Origin: Actinomycetota bacterium
GTDB lineage: Bacteria; Acidobacteriota; Blastocatellia; Chloracidobacteriales; Chloracidobacteriaceae
Reading direction: 5' to 3'
DNA length: 5,891 nt
NCBI GenBank assembly: GCA_013298335.1
Contig: JAAFHI010000252.1
Location: forward strand, 1-5,891
The notes under the pieces were generated by a model. The model had not been told where the DNA came from, did no database searches, and worked only from the letters and a program-made list of their open reading frames with translations. The position numbers and the translations under genes are program-made. Numbering within the stretch: the stretch's first letter is position 1; each line of letters begins with the position of its first letter. Shown here piece after piece: positions 1 to 5,481 of this stretch.

Positions 1-693
1 CCACGGGCCGATGACCGCGAGGCAGGCCAGCGCGAACGGAATCAGCAGTCGCGGACGACGCTGCAAGAGAAAGGAGAGGGGAAGCGCCGCGAGCAGCGCG
101 ATGCCCGCGCTCCGGGTGAGGAAGGCGAAGGCGGCGAGCAGGCTCGCGGCGAAGATTGTTCGACTGGTGGTTTCGGGCCGTCTGGCGGCGAGGGCGCGTT
201 CCGTGAGGACCAGCGCGCCCATCTGGAGCGCCGTGAAGAGACATTCCGCCATGAGCGTCGAGGTCGCCAGAAAGACGAACGCCGGACTGAGCAGCGTTGC
301 GGCGGCGAGCAGTCCGGCGATGGACGGCGGCAGGTCGCGCGTCGTCCGGGCGTGGCGGTAGGTCAGCCAGCCGAGGGTGAACATGGCCGCGATGGAAATT
401 GCTTTCAACCACCAGAAGGTGTCGGCGGTCAGCCCGAAGGTCCGGATGCCGAGCGCGAAAACCAGCGGGAGGCCTGGCGGGTAGAGCGGGAGGCCCGGCG
501 GAACTGGAAAATTCACCAGCCGGAAGCCCTGGCCGGTGGCGAGCGCGTGGCCGAGGAGCAGGTACCAGCCGTCGTCCTTGAACAATCCGACGACCCGGTC
601 GGTTCGCAGGAAGTAAACGGCGGCGATGAGGAGGCATCCCGCCGTGACGCCGCCCCGCGTCGCGTACCGTGTGAACCGTTCGCGCCCGCCCAT
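1..693 (-). CDS. Polytopic GT-C (ArnT/PMT-like, GT39/GT83 type) glycosyltransferase-like membrane protein, N-terminal part
   Basis: The frame opens at an ATG (693-691) and stays open for 231 codons to the left edge, so the C-terminus is missing. Conceptual translation gives a short basic N-terminus (MGGRERFTRYATR), a first membrane segment (about 14-30) and then an extracytoplasmic loop with an acidic pair, KDDGWYLLLGHALATGQGF (39-57), followed by YPPGLPL (71-77). Further hydrophobic segments lie near 75-90, 94-111, 125-147, 150-167, 180-205 and 213-231. A DD/DE pair in the first loop, the A..L..G.GF pattern, the YPPG motif and LTRSAGIALL (192-201) are typical of lipid-phosphate-sugar-dependent GT-C enzymes that glycosylate lipids or proteins on the outer face of the cytoplasmic membrane. 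The real substrate cannot be read from sequence. It starts 16 bases after the thiG stop, with AAGGA about 11 bases upstream of the ATG, so it is probably cotranscribed with thiG. No role in thiamine synthesis is implied. Confidence 0.8.
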   Translation of the reverse strand, partial: MGGRERFTRYATRGGVTAGCLLIAAVYFLRTDRVVGLFKDDGWYLLLGHALATGQGFRLVNFPVPPGLPLYPPGLPLVFALGIRTFGLTADTFWWLKAISIAAMFTLGWLTYRHARTTRDLPPSIAGLLAAATLLSPAFVFLATSTLMAECLFTALQMGALVLTERALAARRPETTSRTIFAASLLAAFAFLTRSAGIALLAALPLSFLLQRRPRLLIPFALACLAVIGPW

Positions 694-709
694 TTTCAAA
701 ACAATCCTT

Positions 710-1495
710 TCAGCGACTGAGGCCGTCCATCGGGCTGCTCGCCGTCGCGTAGAGCCGTTTCGGCATGCGGCCCGCGCGGAAGGCGAGGCGTCCGGCCTGA
801 ATGGCGAGTTTCATCGCCTCGGCCATCATCGCCGGATGCTCGGCGGCGGCGACCGCCGTGTTGAGCAGTACGGCGTCCATGCCGAGTTCCATCGCGACCG
901 CGACGTCCGACGCCGTGCCGACGCCCGCGTCCACGATGATCGGCACTTCGGTGATCATTTCGCGCAGAATCCGCATGGTCGTGAAGTTTTGAATTCCCAG
1001 GCCGGACCCGATGGGCGCGGCGAGGGGCATGATCGCGACCGCGCCCGCGTCGATCAGCCGCCGGGCGGTAATCAGGTCGTCGTTGAAGTACGGCAGGACG
1101 AAAAACCCTTCCTTCGCAAGCACTTCGGTTGCCTGAACCAGCCCCGCGTTGTCGGGAAAGAGCGTCCGCTCGTCGCCGATGACTTCGAGCTTGACCCACG
1201 GGGTGTCGAGCAGTTCGCGCCCGAGCCGGGCAGTCCGGATGGCCTCTTCGGCGGTAAAGCAGGCGGCGGTATTGGGCAGGATGAGCATCCGGTCGTCGAT
1301 GTACTCCATCAGCGACCCGGCTGACCGGTCGGCCAGGTTGACCCGCCGGATGGCGACGGTGACGACTTCGGCGCCCGAATTCCGGTGCGCTTCCCGCATC
1401 ACTTCATGAGATGGATACTTGCCCGTTCCGATCATCAGCCGCGAACCGAATTCGCGCCCGGCGATGACCAGCGGGTCGGGGTGTGTGGCAGACAT
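710..1495 (-). CDS. thiG: Thiazole synthase ThiG
   Basis: ThiG condenses 1-deoxy-D-xylulose 5-phosphate, dehydroglycine (or an equivalent) and sulfur from ThiS thiocarboxylate into the thiazole phosphate of thiamine, in the cytoplasm. The 261-residue protein has the usual family length and is a (beta/alpha)8 barrel. Recognisable family stretches are GTGKYPS (23-29), [13 protein letters not shown] (73-85), VKLEVIGD (101-108), [12 protein letters not shown] (154-165), [10 protein letters not shown] (188-197), LLNTAV (210-215) and the C-terminal ATASSP (250-255). By alignment from memory to Bacillus subtilis ThiG, K102 should be the Schiff-base lysine, with E104 and D189 as the acid/base residues. 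The start is secure: AAGGAG (1501-1506, complement) lies 5 bases before the ATG. It follows thiS by 140 bases that hold a repeat hairpin. The order thiS-thiG is the classical one and the partner gene is intact. Confidence 0.97.
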   Translation of the reverse strand: MSATHPDPLVIAGREFGSRLMIGTGKYPSHEVMREAHRNSGAEVVTVAIRRVNLADRSAGSLMEYIDDRMLILPNTAACFTAEEAIRTARLGRELLDTPWVKLEVIGDERTLFPDNAGLVQATEVLAKEGFFVLPYFNDDLITARRLIDAGAVAIMPLAAPIGSGLGIQNFTTMRILREMITEVPIIVDAGVGTASDVAVAMELGMDAVLLNTAVAAAEHPAMMAEAMKLAIQAGRLAFRAGRMPKRLYATASSPMDGLSR

Positions 1496-1500
1496 AATTA

Positions 1501-1506
1501 CTCCTT
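1501..1506 (-). promoter_or_regulatory. Strong ribosome binding site of thiG
   Basis: On the minus strand AAGGAG stands 5 bases before the thiG ATG. It is the best Shine-Dalgarno match in the thi block. It lies only 7 bases beyond the arm of the nonamer inverted repeat (1514-1552), so folding of that repeat could affect access to it. Confidence 0.8.
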
Positions 1507-1513
1507 GGAATCA

Positions 1514-1628
1514 GTCTTGGGAGTCTTGGGGGTCTTGTAGGTCTTGGGAGTCAGAAATTCAAAGACAGAGTTCAAAGTCAAAATGTGGATGACTCCCCGG
1601 ACGCTCAAGACTCCCCAGACTCCGAGAC
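1514..1628. repeat. Nonamer repeat island forming an imperfect inverted repeat between thiS and thiG
   Basis: The left arm (1514-1552) is four tandem nine-base units, GTCTTGGGA, GTCTTGGGG, GTCTTGTAG and GTCTTGGGA, plus a trailing GTC. The right arm (1591-1628) is built of complementary units (GACTCCCCG, AAGACTCCCC, AGACTCCGAGAC). Its reverse complement aligns with the left arm over nearly its full length with one gap and a handful of mismatches. The 38-base centre (1553-1590) holds a direct repeat of TTCAAAG (1558-1564 and 1571-1577). The thiS-thiG mRNA could therefore form a long hairpin that ends close to the thiG ribosome binding site. This could be an mRNA processing or stability element, or a copy of a dispersed genomic repeat. 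Confidence 0.8.
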
Positions 1629-1635
1629 TGTTTTT

Positions 1636-1836
1636 TCAGCCGCCTCCGACGAAGTGGACGAGTTCCAGCTTGTCGCCGTCGGCGAGCGGGACGGATTCCC
1701 AGCGGCCGCGCGGGACGATCTCGCCGTTGCGTTCGACGGCGAGGCGTCCGCCGCCGAGGTCGAGATGCGCGACGAGCGCGGCGACGGTCAGTCCGTCGGG
1801 GATGATTTCGGGTGCTCCGTTGATGAGGACGTTCAT
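1636..1836 (-). CDS. thiS: Sulfur carrier protein ThiS
   Basis: This is a 66-residue ubiquitin-fold sulfur carrier. Its C-terminal glycine is adenylylated and converted to a thiocarboxylate, which gives sulfur to ThiG during thiazole formation. Diagnostic features are the right size, the central [12 protein letters not shown] (32-43), the [16 protein letters not shown] end (51-66) and the terminal Gly-Gly, very like Bacillus subtilis ThiS, which also ends VHFVGGG. The neighbour thiG supports the call. The enzymes that charge ThiS (ThiF, IscS-type desulfurase) are not in the window. The start at 1836 has no Shine-Dalgarno match: the seven bases before ATG on the coding strand are TTTTCCC, preceded directly by the heptad repeats. 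No other in-frame start gives a better family fit. Confidence 0.95.
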   Translation of the reverse strand: MNVLINGAPEIIPDGLTVAALVAHLDLGGGRLAVERNGEIVPRGRWESVPLADGDKLELVHFVGGG

Positions 1837-1843
1837 GGGAAAA

Positions 1844-1975
1844 GGGATCAGGAATCAGGGATCAGGAATCAGGAATCAGGAATTTTCTCTCGGTTCCCTG
1901 CATCGCGTCGGATGAGACCGCCAAGAAAATCTTGGGCCTTGGATTTTCCCTGACCCCTGATGCCTGACCCCTGGT
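1844..1975. repeat. Heptad repeat island (inverted) in the thiS leader
   Basis: The left arm (1844-1884) is tandem seven-base units GGGATCA, GGAATCA, GGGATCA, GGAATCA, GGAATCA, GGAATT. The right arm (1948-1975) is CCCTGAC, CCCTGAT, GCCTGAC, CCCTGGT, roughly the reverse complement of the left arm (GGRRTCA type units), with some mismatches and wobble pairs. The 63 bases between them include a small perfect stem CCAAGA/TCTTGG (1921-1926 and 1930-1935, AAA loop). In the thiS transcript the two arms lie in the 5' leader, and the second ends 7 bases before the start codon. The style matches the nonamer island on the other side of thiS, although the unit differs. Short tandemly repeated heptamers of this general kind are known from several bacterial groups. 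I cannot assign this one to a named family. Confidence 0.75.
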
Positions 1976-1980
1976 CCCTC

Positions 1981-2023
1981 CAAAGAAAAAAGGTTTCGAC
2001 GCGAGCGAGCATACGTCGAAACC
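1981..2023 (-). terminator. Intrinsic terminator after the peptidoglycan-binding protein gene
   Basis: GGTTTCGACG (1992-2001) and CGTCGAAACC (2014-2023) form a perfect 10-bp stem with a 12-base loop. Read on the minus strand, the stem is followed at once by TTTTTTCTTTG (complement of 1981-1991), the classical U-tract. It lies 45 bases after the stop codon of the 2069-2455 gene and separates that gene from the thi block, so thiS should need its own promoter in 1837-1980. On the plus strand only a displaced T5 run follows (2031-2034 region), so plus-strand activity is less likely. Confidence 0.88.
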
Positions 2024-2068
2024 GTCAAGTTTTTCAAAGGTGGAGGTGAAAGACCGTGAACGAACCGG

Positions 2069-2455
2069 TTACCGCTGTCCGGCGGGGGCGGCGGACATGT
2101 CGGCGGACTTCCTGCGGGACTTGCGTTCCGGCAGGCCGAACTTCGTCCGGGTCTCGGCGCTGAGCGTGCCGGTCGCCTTCAGACCGTTCTTCTGCTGGAA
2201 CTTCCGCAGGGCGTCGGCGGTTTCGGGGTTTTTGTAGCCGGTGATTTCCCCGGCGTAGAGGCCCATCTCGCGGAGTTTGATCTGGACCTTGCCGTAGTCG
2301 GTGTCCGGGTTCGCCTTGCGGACCGGCTTGGCCTTGGCGGAGGTCGGCGTCGGGGCCGGCGTCTGGGCGAAGGCGGAGGTGACGCTCGCGCCGAGGAGGG
2401 CGAGGGCGAGCAGGGCGATGGAGAACAGGGAGGTGCGTTTGGTGTTTTTCAACAT
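2069..2455 (-). CDS. Small secreted protein with a peptidoglycan-binding (PG_binding_1-like) domain
   Basis: The protein has 128 residues. Residues 1-30 are a good Sec signal peptide: basic MLKNTKR, a hydrophobic core LFSIALLALALLGASV, and a likely cut after AFA before Gln31. A Pro/Thr/Ala/Lys linker follows (QTPAPTPTSAKAKPVRK). Residues about 53-107 look like a single peptidoglycan-binding domain of three helices: VQIKLREMGLYAGEITG, then NPETADALRKFQQKNGLKATGTLSAETRTKFGL, with the usual AL..FQ..NGL..TG.L...T pattern. The tail is strongly basic (PERKSRRKS). No enzymatic domain is attached, so it probably binds murein without cutting it. It is followed by a strong terminator. The gap to the upstream prepilin gene is 58 bases, so the two could be cotranscribed. 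AAGGAA lies about 10 bases before the ATG. No gene name is justified. Confidence 0.85.
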   Translation of the reverse strand: MLKNTKRTSLFSIALLALALLGASVTSAFAQTPAPTPTSAKAKPVRKANPDTDYGKVQIKLREMGLYAGEITGYKNPETADALRKFQQKNGLKATGTLSAETRTKFGLPERKSRRKSADMSAAPAGQR

Positions 2456-2513
2456 GTGAACTGAGTTCCTTTCCTTTCGGAATGATGGGTTTAAGGTATC
2501 GAGCGCGGCGCCG

Positions 2514-3035
2514 TCAGGGGTTCAGCGGTTGGTAGGCCGAGTCGGGCGGCGATGCGTTCATAGGGGGAGAAGCAAGTACCGTGCCAAAATGTCTTCCGGT
2601 GGCGGTGTCGCGCATCCGGAGGCGAAAGCGGCGGTAGCGGCCCGCGTAGGCGGGCTTCGGATCGGCGTCGAGCGTGTAGCCAGCGGCCTCCGCGTCGAAG
2701 CGCAGGCTGTAGTCATACCGCCCGTCGCTGATGACCTCGCTGCCGCCGCGACCCGCGACGTCGCGTTCGAGACCGCTGAACAGTTCGAGCTGGTCGATGA
2801 GCTGTTCGAAGGACCCGAACCGTCCCCGGAGGGCGTGGTGCGCGACTTGCGCGGTGGCGATGGTATGGATGTTGGCGACGGCGCGGTTTTCGGCGGTGAA
2901 GGCGACGAAGCGCGTGTACCCGGCGGCGGCCATGCCGACGAGCACCGCGATGATGGCGAGAACGACCAGCAGTTCGAGCAGGCTCACGCCGCGGGAACGG
3001 CGGAGGGGACGGCGTCGGGAAGGGTGCAGGCGCAT
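2514..3035 (-). CDS. Type IV pilin-like prepilin (PilE/GspG-like pseudopilin)
   Basis: From the ATG at 3035 the product has 173 residues. The first 16 (MRLHPSRRRPLRRSRG) are a basic class III leader ending in Gly. The mature protein then begins VSLLELLVVLAIIAVL with Glu at +5, the signature for PilD-type peptidase cleavage and N-methylation. The hydrophobic helix spans about 17-40 and leads into YTRFVAFTAENRAVANIHTI, as in major and minor pilins. The globular part has an RGRFGSFEQL stretch and GYTLDADPKPAYAGRYRRF (119-137), resembling small acidobacterial-type pilins. No assembly genes (ATPase, PilC, PilD) are in the window, so pilus subunit and secretion pseudopilin cannot be separated. The frame extends upstream to 3095, but 3035 is preferred because GAGG lies 7 bases before it and the leader length is then normal. 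It is transcribed away from hrcA. Confidence 0.85.
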   Translation of the reverse strand: MRLHPSRRRPLRRSRGVSLLELLVVLAIIAVLVGMAAAGYTRFVAFTAENRAVANIHTIATAQVAHHALRGRFGSFEQLIDQLELFSGLERDVAGRGGSEVISDGRYDYSLRFDAEAAGYTLDADPKPAYAGRYRRFRLRMRDTATGRHFGTVLASPPMNASPPDSAYQPLNP

Positions 3036-3042
3036 GGACAAA

Positions 3043-3046
3043 CCTC
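3043..3046 (-). promoter_or_regulatory. Ribosome binding site deciding the prepilin start
   Basis: On the minus strand GAGG lies 7 bases before the ATG at 3035. It supports that start over the longer in-frame ATG at 3095, which would add 20 non-hydrophobic residues before the class III leader. Confidence 0.55.
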
Positions 3047-3096
3047 GCGGGGCGAACGTTGAATCGCCGCTCTCCCGGCAAGGCTCGTGCCGCAAC

Positions 3097-3126
3097 TTGA
3101 CACCCCGTTTTGACGGGTGGTACTTT
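3097..3126 (+). promoter_or_regulatory. Putative sigma-70-type promoter of hrcA with internal palindrome
   Basis: TTGACA (3097-3102) is a perfect -35 box. At 18 bases spacing stands TACTTT (3121-3126), a fair -10 box with three of six consensus bases. Between them lies the palindrome CCCGT/ACGGG (3104-3108 and 3113-3117, TTTG loop), which could be an operator. The predicted transcript start near 3133 leaves a leader of about 35 bases. No CIRCE operator (TTAGCACTC-N9-GAGTGCTAA) is present here. This is prediction from sequence only. Confidence 0.5.
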
Positions 3127-3167
3127 GGCGAGCCGCCTACTTATTTCTGATAGATGCGCAAAGGTTT

Positions 3168-4334
3168 ATGGCCAGGAAGCGAACACTGCGCGAACTCGAC
3201 GGACGGAGTCGGGACATCCTGATTGCCGCCATCAAACTGCACATCGCCACCGGTGAGCCAGTCGGCTCGCGCACGCTTTCCAAGCAACTCGGCCAGTCGC
3301 TCAGCGCCGCCACCATCCGCAACGTGATGGCGGACCTTGAGGAAGAAGGCTTTCTGGCGCAGCCGCACACCTCCGCCGGACGCATTCCGACCGACCGGGG
3401 ATATCGGTTCTACGTGGATTCGCTGATTGCCGACTTCGACGGGCGGCCTTCGCGCTCGGACGAGGTCTTCATCAACCGGCAGCTCTTTTCCAACCCGGAA
3501 GTGACGCAGGATCACCTGATGGAGCGGGCCTCGCACCTGCTGTCGGACCTCTCGTCGCACGTCGGCATCGTGCTCTCGCCGCCGCTCTCGCAGGACATCC
3601 TCCAGCACATCGAGTTCGTGAAGCTGGCCGACCGCCGGATTCTCGTGATTACCGTTTCGCGGGCCGGGCTGGTGCGTGATTTCGTGGTCCGGATGGACGA
3701 GGAACTCCCGCAGGACGAACTCAACCGGACGGCCCGCTACATCGTGGAGAACTTCGGCGGGCGCAGTCTGTCCGTCGTCCGGCGCGACCTGCTGCGTCGG
3801 ATGTCGGAGGAAAAAGCCCTCTACGACCGGTTGCTGAAGAACGCCATCCTGCTCTGCAATCGCGACCTTGGGCGGACCGAGGAGGATGCCGCCATCTACG
3901 TTGACGGAGCCGTCAACATGCTGGATTCAGGGGACTTCGCGGACACCGACCGGATGAAGGCGATCTTCCGGATGTTCGAGGAAAAGGGGCGGCTGGTGAA
4001 GATTCTCAACCAGTGCCTCGCCGCCGCCGAGCGTGGCGGGGTGATCGTCCGCATCGGCGCGGAAAACCCGGTTCCGGGGTTGCGCGACTGCACGATCGTG
4101 ACCGCGCCCTATTCCTACCGCAATCAGGTTATGGGCAGCATCAGCGTCGTCGGACCGATGCGCATGAAGTACGCCCGGATCATGCGCGTCGTGGGGTACG
4201 TGGCGAGTCTGTTCGATCAGGTTCTCAGCGACCAACCCGGCGGAACGCCCTTCGCGGGCGCGATTCTGGGTGCGACGGGCGGTCCCGTCGAGTGGGTTCA
4301 CATTCCGGATGAGCCGAGACCGAGTCTCGAATAA
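3168..4334 (+). CDS. hrcA: Heat-inducible transcription repressor HrcA
   Basis: HrcA is a homodimeric repressor that classically binds CIRCE operators before dnaK and groE operons and is folded with help from GroEL. The 388-residue product opens with a winged helix-turn-helix domain (about 8-85). Its family hallmarks are TGEPVGSRTLSK (28-39), SAATIRNVMADLEEEGFLAQPHTSAGRIPT (46-75) and DRGYRFYVD (76-84). The GAF-like regulatory domain follows, with VGIVLSPPL, HIEFVKL and, near its end, YRNQVMGSISVVGPMRMKYARIMRVV. About 30 extra residues follow the usual end (GGTPFAGAILGATGGPVEW and a Pro-rich tail). The frame is open from 3117, but the ATG at 3168 is chosen. It gives the normal HrcA N-terminus, has AAAGG (3160-3164) just before it, and leaves room for the promoter at 3097-3126. 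grpE follows after 74 bases, so hrcA and grpE are likely one operon. Confidence 0.96.
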   Translation: MARKRTLRELDGRSRDILIAAIKLHIATGEPVGSRTLSKQLGQSLSAATIRNVMADLEEEGFLAQPHTSAGRIPTDRGYRFYVDSLIADFDGRPSRSDEVFINRQLFSNPEVTQDHLMERASHLLSDLSSHVGIVLSPPLSQDILQHIEFVKLADRRILVITVSRAGLVRDFVVRMDEELPQDELNRTARYIVENFGGRSLSVVRRDLLRRMSEEKALYDRLLKNAILLCNRDLGRTEEDAAIYVDGAVNMLDSGDFADTDRMKAIFRMFEEKGRLVKILNQCLAAAERGGVIVRIGAENPVPGLRDCTIVTAPYSYRNQVMGSISVVGPMRMKYARIMRVVGYVASLFDQVLSDQPGGTPFAGAILGATGGPVEWVHIPDEPRPSLE

Positions 4335-4398
4335 AAAAATACATCGGTCCCCGAAGGTCGTGGCTGTCGGCTTTCGCGCGCATCGGGTGAACTGTTTT

Positions 4399-4403
4399 GG
4401 AGG
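4399..4403 (+). promoter_or_regulatory. Ribosome binding site deciding the GTG start of grpE
   Basis: GGAGG lies 5 bases before GTG (4409-4411). The upstream in-frame TTG (4397) overlaps this site and so cannot be the natural start. The GTG start removes four residues from the longest open frame. Confidence 0.75.
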
Positions 4404-4408
4404 TTTTC

Positions 4409-5425
4409 GTGGCGAATATTCCAGTCAATTTCGAGCCGTTCGAGCCGAATTCCCGGCCCGATGACGCTCGTCCGACGGAGGAACACCCACCCGTGCCCGA
4501 GGCGGAGGTGGGGACGCGCGCTGTTTTTCGGACGATTGAAATCCAGCTCCCGGATGGATTCGTCGAGTCGGATGCCCCGGCATTTTCCTTTGAGCCGGTG
4601 ATTGAACCGGCCCGGGACGCGGCGGCCCCGGCGGTCGAGCCGGACGCGGCGGCGGCCGTGCCGTCACCTGAGCCGTCAACTGAAATCATTGAAAAAAATA
4701 AAGTTCTGGAGTTTCCAGAGGCGGCCCCGGAGGCCGAGGTCAAGGCGGTCGAACTGTCCGGGGAAGCCGTGCTCGAAACGTCTTCGGACCGGCTGGCGGC
4801 GGTGCCGATGAATGAAGCGGGGCTTTTGACCGAGGACGATTCGATCCGGCTGCTGATGGATCTGGCCACGCTTCAGGAAGACCTGACGCGGGCCAAGGAC
4901 CAGACTCAGTTGGCGCGCAAGCACGTCGAGGTGGTGCAGGAGCAGCTCGCTCGGGTGACCGCCGAGCGCAACGCCGCCAACGAACAGACGCTGCGGTTGC
5001 GGGCCGAATTCGACAACTTCCGCAAGCGCGGCGAACGCGAGAAACAGGAAATCGCGGCGCGGGCGCGGGGCGAGGTGATATTGTCGGCCCTCGAAGTGCT
5101 CGACAATCTGGAACGGGCGCTGGCGACGGGCGGGGCCGAGGGTGGCGACCTGCCGGCGTTTCTCCAGGGCGTGGAACTGATTCAGAAGCAGTTTTCGGAC
5201 GTGCTGTGCGGGCATGGCCTGTCGCCGGTGCCGGCGATCGGGACGATGTTCGACCCGGCGATGCACGAAGCGATTGCGACCGAAGAGACGGAAGACTACA
5301 AACCGAACACGGTTCTGGAAGAACTCAAGCGGGGATACAGCATCGACGGGAAGCTGTTGCGACCGGCCATGGTCCGGGTCGCGGTTCGGCCGCCGGTGGT
5401 GCCCGACGACGACGACGCGGCGTGA
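4409..5425 (+). CDS. grpE: Nucleotide exchange factor GrpE with long acidic N-terminal extension
   Basis: GrpE is the cytoplasmic co-chaperone that releases ADP from DnaK. The product has 338 residues, against roughly 180-210 for typical GrpE. Residues 1 to about 140 are low-complexity, rich in Pro, Ala and Glu (for example AAAPAVEPDAAAAVPSPEPS), and match no domain I know. A long heptad-rich helix follows (about 147-206) and ends in the hallmark LRAEFDNFRKR (197-207). Then come the four-helix bundle (VILSALEVLDNLERAL, 223-238; GVELIQKQFSDVL, 254-266) and the beta domain that contacts DnaK (GTMFDPAMHEAI, 278-289; VLEELKRGYSIDGKLLRPAMVRVA, 302-325). The protein ends in an acidic DDDDAA tail. 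The start is GTG, chosen from its ribosome binding site. It sits between hrcA and dnaK as in many bacteria. The core is intact, so normal function is expected. The role of the extension is unknown. Confidence 0.95.
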   Translation: MANIPVNFEPFEPNSRPDDARPTEEHPPVPEAEVGTRAVFRTIEIQLPDGFVESDAPAFSFEPVIEPARDAAAPAVEPDAAAAVPSPEPSTEIIEKNKVLEFPEAAPEAEVKAVELSGEAVLETSSDRLAAVPMNEAGLLTEDDSIRLLMDLATLQEDLTRAKDQTQLARKHVEVVQEQLARVTAERNAANEQTLRLRAEFDNFRKRGEREKQEIAARARGEVILSALEVLDNLERALATGGAEGGDLPAFLQGVELIQKQFSDVLCGHGLSPVPAIGTMFDPAMHEAIATEETEDYKPNTVLEELKRGYSIDGKLLRPAMVRVAVRPPVVPDDDDAA

Positions 5426-5451
5426 GTCCGCCGGGAATTTCCGGGCGGGAC
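5426..5451 (+). other. Hairpin directly after the grpE stop codon (possible terminator or processing site)
   Basis: GTCC (5426-5429) pairs with GGAC (5448-5451), and within it CCGG/CCGG (5431-5434 and 5441-5444) encloses GAATTT, giving a nearly continuous stem with one bulge. No T-run follows, so it is not a standard intrinsic terminator. It could lower read-through from hrcA-grpE into dnaK or protect the 3' end of the message. Confidence 0.4.
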
Positions 5452-5481
5452 ATTGACAGTCGGCGGTGACCTGTTGTCAAT
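5452..5481 (+). promoter_or_regulatory. Candidate dnaK promoter/operator: TTGACA box inside a perfect inverted repeat
   Basis: ATTGACA (5452-5458) and TGTCAAT (5475-5481) are perfect reverse complements separated by 16 bases. The first contains a consensus -35 box (TTGACA). The second overlaps the place where a -10 box would be expected (GTCAAT at 17-base or TCAATT at 18-base spacing, both weak). A dimeric regulator binding both arms would cover the promoter. Transcription from here would give dnaK a leader of nearly 200 bases. Confidence 0.4.

Noticed and set aside
11..720. Plus-strand open frames of 116 and 122 codons
   Set aside because: They lie opposite the membrane protein gene on the minus strand, which gives a coherent polytopic protein. 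The plus-strand products are Arg/Ala- and charge-biased and match nothing known.
626..1324. Long plus-strand open frame (232 codons) opposite thiG
   Set aside because: It is antisense to a certain ThiG, with Arg/Gly/His-rich composition typical of shadow frames in GC-rich DNA.
1844..1975. CRISPR-like array
   Set aside because: The units are contiguous 7-base repeats without spacers, and the second arm is inverted.
1837..1991. Possible TPP riboswitch in the thiS leader
   Set aside because: Thiamine operons often carry a THI box, but on the minus strand I do not find the CUGAGA element followed by the conserved ACCUGAUCUGGAUAAUGCCAGCG-like region. The CCTGAT strings there belong to the heptad repeats. 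A covariance-model search would settle it.
2456..2513. Promoter for the peptidoglycan-binding protein gene (CTGACG-N17-TTAAAC on the minus strand)
   Set aside because: Only four and three of six consensus bases match, and the -35 candidate overlaps the prepilin stop. This is too weak to list as a feature.
2529..3062. Plus-strand open frame of 177 codons
   Set aside because: Antisense shadow of the prepilin gene, with low-complexity Gly/Ala/Val/Glu content and no recognisable motif.
4684..4704. A7 run in grpE as a programmed slippage site
   Set aside because: The frame continues cleanly into the conserved GrpE core, and nothing suggests a functional frameshift product.
4225..5266. Minus-strand open frames of 214 and 196 codons opposite grpE
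   Set aside because: Shadows of grpE. They have Ser/Ala- or Arg/Gln-rich composition and no independent support.
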